Source of the DNA: Terriglobia bacterium
GTDB taxonomy: Bacteria > Acidobacteriota > Terriglobia > Terriglobales > Acidobacteriaceae
Assembly: GCA_020072585.1 (NCBI GenBank)
Contig: JAIQGL010000017.1
Location: 1-64,000, forward strand
Length of the DNA stretch: 64,000 bases
Direction of reading: 5' to 3'
A program made the translations under genes and the position numbers. Under the pieces are notes generated by a model, which saw only the letters and a program-made list of their open reading frames with translations, was not told where the DNA came from and ran no database searches. This document shows positions 43,679 through 52,165 of this stretch, one piece after another. Position 1 is the first letter of the stretch. Each line of letters starts with the position of its first letter.

Positions 43679-44534
43679 CTCTTCCCAAAATATCTCCCTG
43701 CACAGACGGCTTTCCAATGGGCTGGCCCTCGGCTTGATTACGTTTGGGGCGCTGATCGTGACTGTTCCACTATTTCTGATTCTGGGAACGGTGATCTACC
43801 GCGGAGCCTCCGGGCTGAACTGGGCATTTTTCACCCAGATTCCCAAGCCCGTGGGTGAAACTGGCGGCGGCATGGCCAATGCGATTGGCGGCTCTGTCAT
43901 GATGCTGGGCATGGCCAGCATTATCGGCATTCCGTTGGGAATCGGCTCAGGTGTCTATCTGGCGGAGTATGGCCGCAATAAATCGGGCAACATCGTCCGC
44001 TTTACTGCGGATGTGCTGAACGGAGTACCTTCTATCGTGATCGGCCTGACCGCCTATGCCATGGTGGTGGTAGTGCAAAAACATTTTTCCATGCTGGCCG
44101 GCAGCGTGGCTCTGGGCATCATGATGATTCCCACGATTTGCCGGACCACGGAAGAAGTTCTGCTTCTGGTGCCGCAATCGATTCGCGAAGCCGCCCTGGG
44201 GCTCGGCATTCCACGGTGGCGCACGATTGTTTCCGTTGTATTACGCACGGCCAGTGCAGGGATTATCACCAGCATCATGCTGGCCTTCGCCCGTATCGCC
44301 GGTGAAACCGCGCCATTGATATTCACAGCCCTGGGAAATCAATACTGGAATACAAATCCCAATCAGCCTACCGCGGCCTTGCCACTCCAGATCTACTCAT
44401 ATGCTCAAATGCCCTATGAACAGGCGCACCAGCAAGCCTGGACGGGGGCACTGGTGCTTATTTCCATGATCATGTTCACCGTTATCGTATTCAGATTTTT
44501 CGCCGGACGGGGCAGGATCAAGGGGGCCAGTTGA
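43671..44534 (+). CDS. pstA: phosphate ABC transporter permease PstA
   Basis: A 287-residue permease that pairs with PstC. Six TM helices, the first [20 protein letters not shown]. The PstA loop reads [20 protein letters not shown], followed by [20 protein letters not shown]. The start is TTG, with GAGGG shortly upstream, inside the end of pstC. Its TGA overlaps the first base of the pstB ATG, so pstC, pstA and pstB are translationally coupled. Confidence 0.93.
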   Translation: MPNSSQNISLHRRLSNGLALGLITFGALIVTVPLFLILGTVIYRGASGLNWAFFTQIPKPVGETGGGMANAIGGSVMMLGMASIIGIPLGIGSGVYLAEYGRNKSGNIVRFTADVLNGVPSIVIGLTAYAMVVVVQKHFSMLAGSVALGIMMIPTICRTTEEVLLLVPQSIREAALGLGIPRWRTIVSVVLRTASAGIITSIMLAFARIAGETAPLIFTALGNQYWNTNPNQPTAALPLQIYSYAQMPYEQAHQQAWTGALVLISMIMFTVIVFRFFAGRGRIKGAS

Positions 44535-45295
44535 TGACTGCGGGCATTCGCGTACAAAACCTGAACGCCTGGTTCGGCGCCAAACAGGCGCTCTTCAATA
44601 TTTGTATGGATATTCCGGCCCGAAAAGCGACCGCCATTATCGGTCCTTCTGGTTGTGGCAAATCGACCTTTGTGCGGTGCCTGAACCGCATGCATGAAAC
44701 ACTGCCCGATACGCGAGTGGAAGGCAAGGTTTGCATTGGGGACCTGGACGTCTACGGCAAAGGGGTCTCACCGGTGTGGATACGGCGCCGGGTGGGCATG
44801 GTTTTTCAAAAGCCCAACCCGTTCCCTACCATGACGATTTACGACAATGTCGCCGCGGGATTGAAGCTCAACGGCTTCCACAACCGCCGCGAACTGGATA
44901 TCGTGGTGGAACGCTCTCTGAAGCAGGCAGCGCTGTGGGAGGAAGTAAAAGACGATCTGAAGAAGAAATCCGGGGCCAGCCTTTCCGGAGGCCAGCAGCA
45001 GCGGCTGTGTATTGCCCGCGCCCTGGCAGTGGAGCCGGAAGTCCTGCTCATGGACGAACCCGCCTCAGCTCTCGACCCCATCTCCACCGCGAAAATCGAA
45101 GATCTGATTTTTGAATTGAAGAAAGATTACACGGTGGTGATCGTCACCCATAACATGCAGCAGGCGGCGCGCGTGGCGGACTTTACGGCGTTCTTCCTGA
45201 TGGGATATATGGTGGAGATGGACAAGACGGAAAAAATGTTTACCAAGCCTTCCGACAAGCGCACGGAAGACTACATTACCGGGAGGTTCGGATGA
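44534..45295 (+). CDS. pstB: phosphate ABC transporter ATPase PstB
   Basis: A 253-residue ABC ATPase energising phosphate import. Walker [21 protein letters not shown]; the PstB-specific [14 protein letters not shown]; signature [16 protein letters not shown]; Walker [18 protein letters not shown]-loop [13 protein letters not shown]. The ATG at 44534 has AGGGGG eight bases upstream. Its last four bases overlap phoU. Confidence 0.96.
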   Translation: MTAGIRVQNLNAWFGAKQALFNICMDIPARKATAIIGPSGCGKSTFVRCLNRMHETLPDTRVEGKVCIGDLDVYGKGVSPVWIRRRVGMVFQKPNPFPTMTIYDNVAAGLKLNGFHNRRELDIVVERSLKQAALWEEVKDDLKKKSGASLSGGQQQRLCIARALAVEPEVLLMDEPASALDPISTAKIEDLIFELKKDYTVVIVTHNMQQAARVADFTAFFLMGYMVEMDKTEKMFTKPSDKRTEDYITGRFG

Positions 45296-45954
45296 CGCGC
45301 ACACGTTTCCATCAGGGGCTCGATGACTTGAAACAGAAATTGCTGGCCATGGGAGGCCTGGCCGAGCAGGCGGTGGAACGCGCCGTACGCGCCTACCAGA
45401 CCCGAGATTTGTCTCTCTGCCAGGTTGTGCTGCGCGACGAATCCAAGATCAATGCCGCCGAGCGCGACGTGGACGAGATGTCCATCGATCTGCTGGCCAT
45501 GCAGCAGCCCATGGCCATTGACCTGCGCTTCATCGTTGCCTGCATCAAGATCAACGCCGATCTGGAGCGCGTCGGCGACCAGGCAGTCAACATCGCCGAG
45601 CGCGTCATGGACCTGGCTACGCGCCCGGATTCCACGCTAGAGGTCGACATCCCGCGCATGGCCCAGTTCAGCATCAGCATGGTCCGCGACGCCCTGAATG
45701 CCTTCCTCACGGCCGACGTCAATCTGGCGCAGACCGTGCTCGAGCGCGATGACCTGGTGGACAACATGAACCGCGAAATCTTTGAGGCCGTTGATTTAGC
45801 CATGAGCCAATCAAACAGCAATCACCGCACCCTGCTGGATACGCTCATCGTGGCCCGGAACCTGGAACGAGTGGCCGATCACGCCACCAATATCGCTGAA
45901 GATGTAATCTTCTGGGTTCGTGGTGCGGACGTTAGACATCACGCGCAAAGTTAG
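45292..45954 (+). CDS. phoU: phosphate signalling protein PhoU
   Basis: A 220-residue helical protein with two PhoU three-helix repeats. Each repeat carries the metal-binding signature: [20 protein letters not shown] near residues 78-97 and [20 protein letters not shown] near 185-204. It links the Pst transporter to PhoR to shut off the Pho response when phosphate is ample (established). It overlaps pstB by four bases and precedes ppk. Confidence 0.94.
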   Translation: MTRTRFHQGLDDLKQKLLAMGGLAEQAVERAVRAYQTRDLSLCQVVLRDESKINAAERDVDEMSIDLLAMQQPMAIDLRFIVACIKINADLERVGDQAVNIAERVMDLATRPDSTLEVDIPRMAQFSISMVRDALNAFLTADVNLAQTVLERDDLVDNMNREIFEAVDLAMSQSNSNHRTLLDTLIVARNLERVADHATNIAEDVIFWVRGADVRHHAQS

Positions 45955-45979
45955 CTTTAACTGATAAATACCATTTTTA

Positions 45980-45998
45980 TTTAAAGTTATACTTTAAA
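45980..45998. promoter_or_regulatory. AT-rich inverted repeat upstream of ppk
   Basis: TTTAAAGT and ACTTTAAA form perfect eight-base arms around TAT, in the only AT-rich stretch between phoU and ppk. TATACT at 45988-45993 overlaps it and could be a -10. It may be an operator or promoter element; no regulator is implied by the sequence. Confidence 0.4.
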
Positions 45999-46045
45999 TA
46001 TACGATTTGACTCTGACGGGTAGCGCACACCTGAAAACAATTACA

Positions 46046-48244
46046 ATGGATGCTCGGCGCAAAACTTCGACCAATAGCTCCAAGCCTGAACTCATCCAGC
46101 GCATGAACCGATCCGTATCAGATCCGTCCCTCTACATTAACCGCGAAACCTCATGGCTGGCATTTAACCGTCGTGTGCTGGAAGAGGCCAATGATGAGGG
46201 AAATCCGCTCCTGGAACGGGTGAAGTTTCTTGCCATCTCGGCCAGCAACCTGGACGAATTTTTTGAAGTTCGCGTGGCCGGTTTGCTGCAACGCATTGAA
46301 GAAGGCTTTATAGATTCTGGCCCGGACGCGCTTACAGCGCAGCAGGAGCGGGAGCTGATTGCCCTGGAGACGCACGAGTTCGTCCAGGAGCAATACGATT
46401 GCTGGAATCTGAAGTTGCTGCCGGCTTTGGCACGCGAAAACATCCGCGTACTTGACCTGAAAGATCTGGCCCCGGAGCAGGAGGCGTTCATTGATGCCTA
46501 CTGCGAAAAAGAGGTGGATCCACTCCTTACACCAGTCACCGTGGACCCGGCGCACCCCTTTCCCCGAGTTTTAAATAAAGCGTTGTGTATTGCGTTATTG
46601 CTGAAACGCAAGCGGCGAGCCAGTGGAACCTACATGGGGGTGATAACCGTTCCCAGAGCGCTTCCACGGCTGGTACGTCTGCCTTCCCACACAGGCACTG
46701 ACTACGTTTTTCTTGCCGATCTGCTTACGTACCACGCCGCAACGATGTATCGCGGTTACGATATTGTCTCGGCTGCCTCATTTCGCGTTACCCGGAACAG
46801 CAATCTGTATCTGGAAGAAGAAGAAACGCGGAACCTGCTGGAGTCAGTAAGAACTGAGTTACATCGCCGGCGCAAAGGCGACGCTGTGCGGCTGGAGATT
46901 GACGCAAATGCCAATGCGGAAATCGCCAAGCGCCTGCAGCAAACTTTTGAGCTTGACGATTGGCAGATCTTCCATACCAAAGGCCCGGTTAACCTTTCGC
47001 GTCTCTTCAATTTTTACGAAATCGAGCGACCTCAACTGAAGTACCGCACCCTTGTGCCCCGGGAGCTTCGTCTGCCCGCCAGCAGCAACAATATCTTCAC
47101 CGAGCTGCGCAAACGCGATGTCCTGCTCCACCATCCGTATGATTCTTTTGACGCGGTTGTGGACTTCATTGAGAGTGCGGCCAGCGACCCTCATGTGATC
47201 TCGTTGAAACAGACCATCTATCGCACCAACCGCGATTCACCCATCGTGGGAGCGTTGATCGCCGCAGCAGCCGCGGAAAAAGAGGTCACGGCCGTTCTGG
47301 AGTTGAAAGCCCGGTTTGATGAGGCTTCCAATATCCAGTGGGCGCGCACACTGGAAGACGAGGGCGTACAGGTTTACTACGGACTGGTGAGCTTGAAGTC
47401 GCATTGCAAACTTTGCCTGCTGGTCCGGCATGATCCGGATGGGGTGACGCGCCGCTACGCACATATCGGCACCGGAAATTACAACCCCACGACCTCACGC
47501 TTTTACACTGACATAAGCCTCATGACGGCATCGCCGGAGATAACTTCCGCCGTGCACTCGGTCTTTAACTATCTAACTGCGTATTCTGAAGCACCGAGTT
47601 ATGCTCCGCTGGCTATCTCACCTATCAATCTTGCAGCCACCACGCTGGCGCAGATCCATCGCGAGGCCGAGCACTCCGCCAACGGACGGCCTGCGCGCAT
47701 CATCGCCAAGATGAATTCCCTGCTCGACAAGAATGTGATTGAAGCCCTGTATCGTGCGTCACAGGCGGGAGTGCCCATAGACCTCACGGTCCGCGGCATG
47801 TGTTCACTGCGGCCAGGAGTGCCTGGCGTCAGCGATAACATTGTGGTGCGCAGTGTAGTCGGCAGGCTCCTGGAACACAGCCGCATTTTCTATTTTGAAA
47901 ATGGAGGCGACGACGAGGTGTATATCTCCAGTGCTGACTGGATGCCGCGCAACCTTTACGAACGCGTTGAAGTGCTGTGCCCAGTGCTCGATTCCTCCCT
48001 GAAGCAGCGAATGAAAAGTGAGATACTGGCTGCGTATCTAGCCGACAACGTCAAGGTCCGATTTCTGGACCGCAATGGGCGTTACTCCCGGGCAACGCGG
48101 CACCGGGGTGACGTTAGTTTTTCCGCCCAGGACTTTTTGATCGCCGTAGCAGAAGGAACAGCCACGGCTGCCGACATACCCGAACCAGTGTTCCCTCGGT
48201 CAAGTTCATCGAAACGCAGAAAAAAACAGGTGGTATCCCGATAG
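46046..48244 (+). CDS. ppk: polyphosphate kinase 1
   Basis: A 732-residue PPK1 making polyphosphate from ATP through a phosphohistidine. Sections follow the family: N domain SWLAFNRRVLEEANDEGNPL and SASNLDEFFEVRVAGL; then DPHVISLKQTIYRTNRDSPI; HIGTGNYNPTTSRFYTDISL; and LEHSRIFYFENGGDDEVYIS. The His of YAHIGTGN and of LEHSR are the two catalytic histidines in the family. The start is uncertain: ATG 46046 has no clear ribosome site, and TTG 46007 or ATG 46103 are alternatives. It sits between phoU and sixA. Confidence 0.93.
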   Translation: MDARRKTSTNSSKPELIQRMNRSVSDPSLYINRETSWLAFNRRVLEEANDEGNPLLERVKFLAISASNLDEFFEVRVAGLLQRIEEGFIDSGPDALTAQQERELIALETHEFVQEQYDCWNLKLLPALARENIRVLDLKDLAPEQEAFIDAYCEKEVDPLLTPVTVDPAHPFPRVLNKALCIALLLKRKRRASGTYMGVITVPRALPRLVRLPSHTGTDYVFLADLLTYHAATMYRGYDIVSAASFRVTRNSNLYLEEEETRNLLESVRTELHRRRKGDAVRLEIDANANAEIAKRLQQTFELDDWQIFHTKGPVNLSRLFNFYEIERPQLKYRTLVPRELRLPASSNNIFTELRKRDVLLHHPYDSFDAVVDFIESAASDPHVISLKQTIYRTNRDSPIVGALIAAAAAEKEVTAVLELKARFDEASNIQWARTLEDEGVQVYYGLVSLKSHCKLCLLVRHDPDGVTRRYAHIGTGNYNPTTSRFYTDISLMTASPEITSAVHSVFNYLTAYSEAPSYAPLAISPINLAATTLAQIHREAEHSANGRPARIIAKMNSLLDKNVIEALYRASQAGVPIDLTVRGMCSLRPGVPGVSDNIVVRSVVGRLLEHSRIFYFENGGDDEVYISSADWMPRNLYERVEVLCPVLDSSLKQRMKSEILAAYLADNVKVRFLDRNGRYSRATRHRGDVSFSAQDFLIAVAEGTATAADIPEPVFPRSSSSKRRKKQVVSR

Positions 48245-48247
48245 CCT

Positions 48248-48778
48248 ATGCTTCTCTATTTTTTGCGCCATGCTTCAGCGGGCAAGACCATGCTTAATCC
48301 TAAAAAAGATGAGCGGCGGCCTTTGGATGAAGAAGGCATCCTGCAGGCACGCTACATGGGCCGTTTGCTGGCCAACCTGGACGTGCAGGTCGACCAGATC
48401 ATCAGCAGCCCGCTCAAACGCGCACGGCAGACGGCGTCACTGGTGGCAAATGAACTGGCGTTTGAAGCCGCCGTGCAGATAGAAGATGTGCTACGTCCGG
48501 ATGCGGAGTTTCAGCAGTTTCAAGCCATGCTGGCACGGTATGGAAAATATGACGCCATCATGCTGGTTGGACATAATCCCAGCTTCACTGAATTTCTGAG
48601 CAAGTCAGTTTCTGCGCGGTCCGGTGCGGCGCAGGTTGAATTCAAGAAGGGCTCAGTGGCGAAGGTAGACATGCGCGGGCGCACCGGGACGCTGCAATGG
48701 CTGGTAACGCCAAAGATCGCCCGCACACTTCAGACCAGTTTGAAGGCGAGTTCACGGCCAAAGACGGCACGGAAGTAA
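48248..48778 (+). CDS. sixA: SixA-like phosphohistidine phosphatase
   Basis: A 176-residue histidine-phosphatase-fold protein. Catalytic motif LLYFLRHASAG at residues 2-12 (the RH pair), SSPLKRARQTASLVA with the phosphate-binding Arg, and the second His in MLVGHNPSFTEFL. The family removes phosphate from phosphohistidine in proteins. It starts three bases after ppk, so it is co-transcribed with an enzyme that works through phosphohistidine. The last 49 bases overlap the convergent ppx gene. Confidence 0.88.
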   Translation: MLLYFLRHASAGKTMLNPKKDERRPLDEEGILQARYMGRLLANLDVQVDQIISSPLKRARQTASLVANELAFEAAVQIEDVLRPDAEFQQFQAMLARYGKYDAIMLVGHNPSFTEFLSKSVSARSGAAQVEFKKGSVAKVDMRGRTGTLQWLVTPKIARTLQTSLKASSRPKTARK

Positions 48779-50247
48779 ACACGCTCTTTTTCAGCGGCCC
48801 ACAACTCCAGGTCCGCTCCTCCACGGCGGGCTTTTACCGTAAGAGTGACTTGCCCGCCATGAGCGGCGGCGTGAACGGACTCCACCGCGGAGCGGCGTCC
48901 CTGATTCAGCGCCCGTGCCACGCGCAGAATTGCTATCGTCTTAATCACGTCAGACCTGATCTGCGCCGGCAGCAACTTCATCAGGCGATCCCGCAATTGC
49001 GGTTTGGAATTTCCCTGAAAGCGCGCAACCGTGGCGATGATCTTTCTCTGCATGGGAGTAAAGCCGTACAACTCAGAACGGGAAATCACATAATAAGCGT
49101 GCCGGTGCAGCCCCACGGGATTGATGTACATTCCCACCTCGTACAACATGGCGGCAGCGTCAATCCATTCCCGGCACTCTTTGTTCAAGCCATGGACACG
49201 CCTGGTCTGGTCAAAAAGCGCCAGCGCCAGCTTGCGTACCTGCTCCGCGTTTTCCAGATCAACGCCATAACGCCGGCTGGTGTTCAGCAAAACGTCCTGG
49301 CGGTCGGCTTTCAACTGCCGGTGAGAACGCGTGTGCTGGTCGTATTCGGCGGACATTTGCGCCAGAATTCCGTCACGCAGGCCCAGGGGCGAATAGCGGA
49401 ACCCTTTAAGGCCGCAGGCATGCAGCACATGGGCGTAAACCGCGGCGCCCGCCACAATGATCTGTGCACGCTTGGGGTTGATGCCTCTGACTGCTGCCCG
49501 CTGCCTTTCCGTTAACTTTGCCAGGCGCTTGGCCAGTTTGGCAGCCACCGATTGTGAAACTGCGCCTTTTCGGCTGCTCCGGAGCGAGTTTGCCACGCCA
49601 GCCAGCGCCGCGGCCGTTCCTGAAGTTGCGATTACAGAAGGCACGGCTGCGCGCGTGATTCGCCGCGAGACATGGGCCACCTCCTGGACAATGAACTCAT
49701 GCAGTCGCTTGAGGTCAGCTTTAGTCGGCGGGTCGTGATGGAGGAACTCCTGCGTCAGACGTACCGCGCCCAGCGGCAGAGTAACGATCTCTTTGATATG
49801 GCCTTTTTCAGATCGGGTAAGTTCGCAACTGCCGCCGCCCAGATCAATCAATAAGAGCTTTGGCGGCGGCGTCCGCAGACTGGAAACCACGCCGAGGTGA
49901 ATCAGCCGGCCCTCTTCGAGCCCGGTAATGATCTCAAGGTTCCAGCCGGTTACCGTCTTTACCCATTCAGCAAAGAGCCGCGCGTTGTTGCAGTCACGCA
50001 GGGCGCTGGTTCCCACCACGCGTGTACGCTCAACCGCATAACTCTGTACCGCGCGATGAAAACGCCGCAGGACCTTGAGGGTCTGAGCCATGGCCTGGGG
50101 ATCGAGATCGCCATCGCGAAAGACGCCTTCTCCCAAGCGGGTAACTTCACGGTCCTGGTGAAGCGAAACCAGGCGTCCACGGCGCAATTCGGCGATACTG
50201 AGCCGGACTGAGTTGGAGCCGATATCTACCGCGGCAAAGACCGGCAT
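48730..50247 (-). CDS. ppx: Ppx/GppA-family exopolyphosphatase with HD-type C-terminus
   Basis: A 505-residue exopolyphosphatase/guanosine pentaphosphatase. Phosphate loops are AAVDIGSNSVRLSIAEL at residues 4-20 and LLLIDLGGGSCELTRSE near 141-157. The catalytic Glu is in ITGLEEGRLIHLGV. The C-terminal half (about 310-480) resembles an HD domain: ECREWIDAAAMLYEVGMY, NPVGLHRHAYYVIS. It degrades polyphosphate made by the neighbouring Ppk (inferred), and the CHAD gene ends six bases before its partner start on the same strand. The 3' end overlaps sixA by 49 bases. Confidence 0.9.
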   Translation of the reverse strand: MPVFAAVDIGSNSVRLSIAELRRGRLVSLHQDREVTRLGEGVFRDGDLDPQAMAQTLKVLRRFHRAVQSYAVERTRVVGTSALRDCNNARLFAEWVKTVTGWNLEIITGLEEGRLIHLGVVSSLRTPPPKLLLIDLGGGSCELTRSEKGHIKEIVTLPLGAVRLTQEFLHHDPPTKADLKRLHEFIVQEVAHVSRRITRAAVPSVIATSGTAAALAGVANSLRSSRKGAVSQSVAAKLAKRLAKLTERQRAAVRGINPKRAQIIVAGAAVYAHVLHACGLKGFRYSPLGLRDGILAQMSAEYDQHTRSHRQLKADRQDVLLNTSRRYGVDLENAEQVRKLALALFDQTRRVHGLNKECREWIDAAAMLYEVGMYINPVGLHRHAYYVISRSELYGFTPMQRKIIATVARFQGNSKPQLRDRLMKLLPAQIRSDVIKTIAILRVARALNQGRRSAVESVHAAAHGGQVTLTVKARRGGADLELWAAEKERVYFRAVFGRELAFKLV

Positions 50248-50253
50248 TCTCTA

Positions 50254-51111
50254 TCAGGCGTGCCGGGCGAAGGTCCGGACGGATTCCTCGGAGCGAGGCG
50301 GTTTTCTGGCGGGCGCCGGCACCGAAGCGAAAAGATTCGTTATGGATGAGGTTGCTGTCGAATGCCGGTCGGCAAGAAGGGCGCGGATTTCCCGCAGCAA
50401 CGCGCAGTTCACGCGGTCAGAAAACCGCTTTTCCGCGGTGCCGGTCAACTCCAGCCAATCATGCCAGTCACCAACCGCGTCCTGTACCGTTTTCAATTCG
50501 CTAATAAAACTCTTTTGCCCGGCGGACTCCTCCGCCAGTTCGGCCAGGTAGCGGATGCGTTTGAGACTGATTCGCGCAGCGTGCAGGCGGCTGATCTTGA
50601 GGTTCTCATGGGAAGCAAAGTCGGCGGCCATCTCCGCCAGCTGCGCTCTTGCTTCCTCCAGCGGCGCCAGCGGACGGTTCTCCCCATCCGCGACAGCTCC
50701 TGCTTTTTCCGCAATGCGGTTCATTCGCGCAAAAAACTTTGATTCCTTCAGTTTCCGAACGGCCGAGACCAGCCTCTGCGTCTGCCGGTCTCTCTTTTTT
50801 CCCAGCAGCTCCGCCAGAGTTTTCCTGTCTTTCGCGGTCGAGCCATTTGCGATGGCGGTCAACAGACCTATCTGGACATCCATGTCACGAACCCGTCCCG
50901 CGCGCTTCCGCAAATCTGCCAGTTTTTCCAGGCTACGTTCCAGCTTCTTTTCCAGATCAGGATGCGCGTAGCTCACCAGACTCTCAATGCGACGAATGGT
51001 TGTGCGCAGGCGATGTACGTCCTTGGGCGCAACGTCGTTTTCAGCCAGTCTGGAGACTGCCGCCGAGAGATCCGTGGTTAGACCTCGCATTCGTTTTTCG
51101 AGAAGGGTCAT
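50254..51111 (-). CDS. CHAD-domain protein
   Basis: A 285-residue CHAD (conserved histidine alpha-helical) protein, a family that binds polyphosphate. Two helical-bundle repeats are seen, each with basic and His-rich lines: DVHRLRTTIRRIESLVSYAH near residues 30-49, and SRLHAARISLKRIRYLAELA near 175-194, plus KLADLRKRAGRVRDMDVQIG. It lies just upstream of ppx on the minus strand, six bases away, so the pair is very likely an operon. The ATG at 51111 is chosen; a TTG at 51123 is in frame. Little can be said on a catalytic role. Confidence 0.88.
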   Translation of the reverse strand: MTLLEKRMRGLTTDLSAAVSRLAENDVAPKDVHRLRTTIRRIESLVSYAHPDLEKKLERSLEKLADLRKRAGRVRDMDVQIGLLTAIANGSTAKDRKTLAELLGKKRDRQTQRLVSAVRKLKESKFFARMNRIAEKAGAVADGENRPLAPLEEARAQLAEMAADFASHENLKISRLHAARISLKRIRYLAELAEESAGQKSFISELKTVQDAVGDWHDWLELTGTAEKRFSDRVNCALLREIRALLADRHSTATSSITNLFASVPAPARKPPRSEESVRTFARHA

Positions 51112-51250
51112 GAAGAGGGCCAAGCAACTGGCAAAATCTGAGCACTATTTTAGATGACAATTTCCGGCCAAAATGCACAGTTTATTGTGTGACTGTGGAA
51201 AACATCTATCGCCTTGTTTTTCTATAGTTTAAATGAATTTGAGTACAAGT

Positions 51251-51280
51251 TTTACATTCCCCGAACAGCCAATTTATGGT
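51251..51280 (+). promoter_or_regulatory. putative promoter of the crcB riboswitch transcript
   Basis: TTTACA (51251-51256) and TATGGT (51275-51280) are 18 bases apart, ten bases before the riboswitch begins. This is a moderate match to sigma-70. Confidence 0.4.
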
Positions 51281-51289
51281 TTAATCAGG

Positions 51290-51341
51290 GCCAGGCGATG
51301 GAGTTCGCCTTTAACCGCCCTTATGGCTGATGACTCCTACC
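51290..51341 (+). promoter_or_regulatory. fluoride riboswitch (crcB motif)
   Basis: The conserved core reads GGCGATGGAGTTCGCC, then TTTAACCGCCC, and GCTGATGACTCCTAC, matching the crcB-motif fluoride aptamer in order and spacing. The crcB ATG begins at 51370, and its Shine-Dalgarno GGAG (51358-51361) lies in a segment complementary to 51326-51337 in the aptamer. This indicates translational control, with fluoride freeing the start. Confidence 0.93.
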
Positions 51342-51369
51342 AAAACTTTGAATTTTTGGAGCCATCAGC

Positions 51370-51762
51370 ATGCAGCCATTGATAGATTGGAAAGCCTGTA
51401 TGTGGGTATCGCTGGGGGGTATTGTGGGCGCGAATTCCCGCTATTTCCTGAGCCGAATCATTACCCGCTTCAGTGACGCAGCTTTTCCTTATGGCACTTT
51501 ACTGATCAATATTAGCGGCAGTCTGGTGCTGGGTTTTTTTTTGGTGTGGACCACCGAACGCGTGCTGGTGGATCCACGCTGGCGTTTGCTGGTGGCAATT
51601 GGTTTTTGTGGCTCGTACACCACTTTTTCAAGCTACGCATTTGAGACCATGTCGTATTTTGAGCAGAGACACTGGACATTGTTTGCATCCAATATTCTTG
51701 CCAACAACGTGCTCTGCCTTGGCGCGATTCTCGTAGGCGCGATGATCGCCCGGGCCATTTAG
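51370..51762 (+). CDS. crcB: CrcB/Fluc fluoride channel
   Basis: A 130-residue four-helix membrane protein that exports fluoride as a dimer. Signatures: VSLGGIVGANSRYFLSRIIT, PYGTLLINISGSLVLGFFLV with the conserved Asn, and GFCGSYTTFSSYAFET, the family Phe-box and Thr/Ser track. The upstream fluoride riboswitch controls it. It is followed 55 bases later by a DUF190 gene, a common partner in many bacteria. Confidence 0.96.
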   Translation: MQPLIDWKACMWVSLGGIVGANSRYFLSRIITRFSDAAFPYGTLLINISGSLVLGFFLVWTTERVLVDPRWRLLVAIGFCGSYTTFSSYAFETMSYFEQRHWTLFASNILANNVLCLGAILVGAMIARAI

Positions 51763-51817
51763 CGGCGACAATGTCGAGCGAATTGGAATTCTGCGCAGGA
51801 AGGCGCTCTTATCCGCG

Positions 51818-52147
51818 ATGAATCAGCCCCGTGTTGCTATCCAGGTATCAATCTATCTGAGTGAGGCCGATGAGTGGCACAGGAAGCCGCTCCATCTGGA
51901 GCTGCTCAAATTCCTGCGCGAGCAGGAGATTGCAGGCGCGACCGTGCTGCACGCCGTGGCAGGGTTCACTGGGCGTGGGCGCGTGAAAACAACGTCACTG
52001 GTGGATGCCGGCGGCAAATTGCCCGTGGTGCTCACATTCGTGGATACGGCAGAGCACGTTGACCGAGTGCTGCCCAAAATAAAGGAGATGGCAGGCCACC
52101 GGCTTATCGTTAGAGAAAACGTGACGATTGAGACTGGAGATTTGTAG
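51818..52147 (+). CDS. DUF190 (PII-like) protein
   Basis: A 109-residue DUF190-family protein with a ferredoxin-like, PII-like fold. Conserved parts are VSIYLSEADEWHRKPLHLEL, LREQEIAGATVLHAVAGFTGRG and LPVVLTFVDTAEHVDRVLPK. The family is often encoded beside crcB, and a role in fluoride response is supposed but not established. GCAGGAAGG lies well upstream. It is probably on the same riboswitch-controlled message. Confidence 0.88.
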   Translation: MNQPRVAIQVSIYLSEADEWHRKPLHLELLKFLREQEIAGATVLHAVAGFTGRGRVKTTSLVDAGGKLPVVLTFVDTAEHVDRVLPKIKEMAGHRLIVRENVTIETGDL

Positions 52148-52165
52148 CAAGGGCAGACCGGATCG

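Noticed and set aside
48697-49515. 272-codon plus-strand frame opposite ppx
   Set aside because: Ppx has two phosphate loops and correct length; the opposite frame has no domain.
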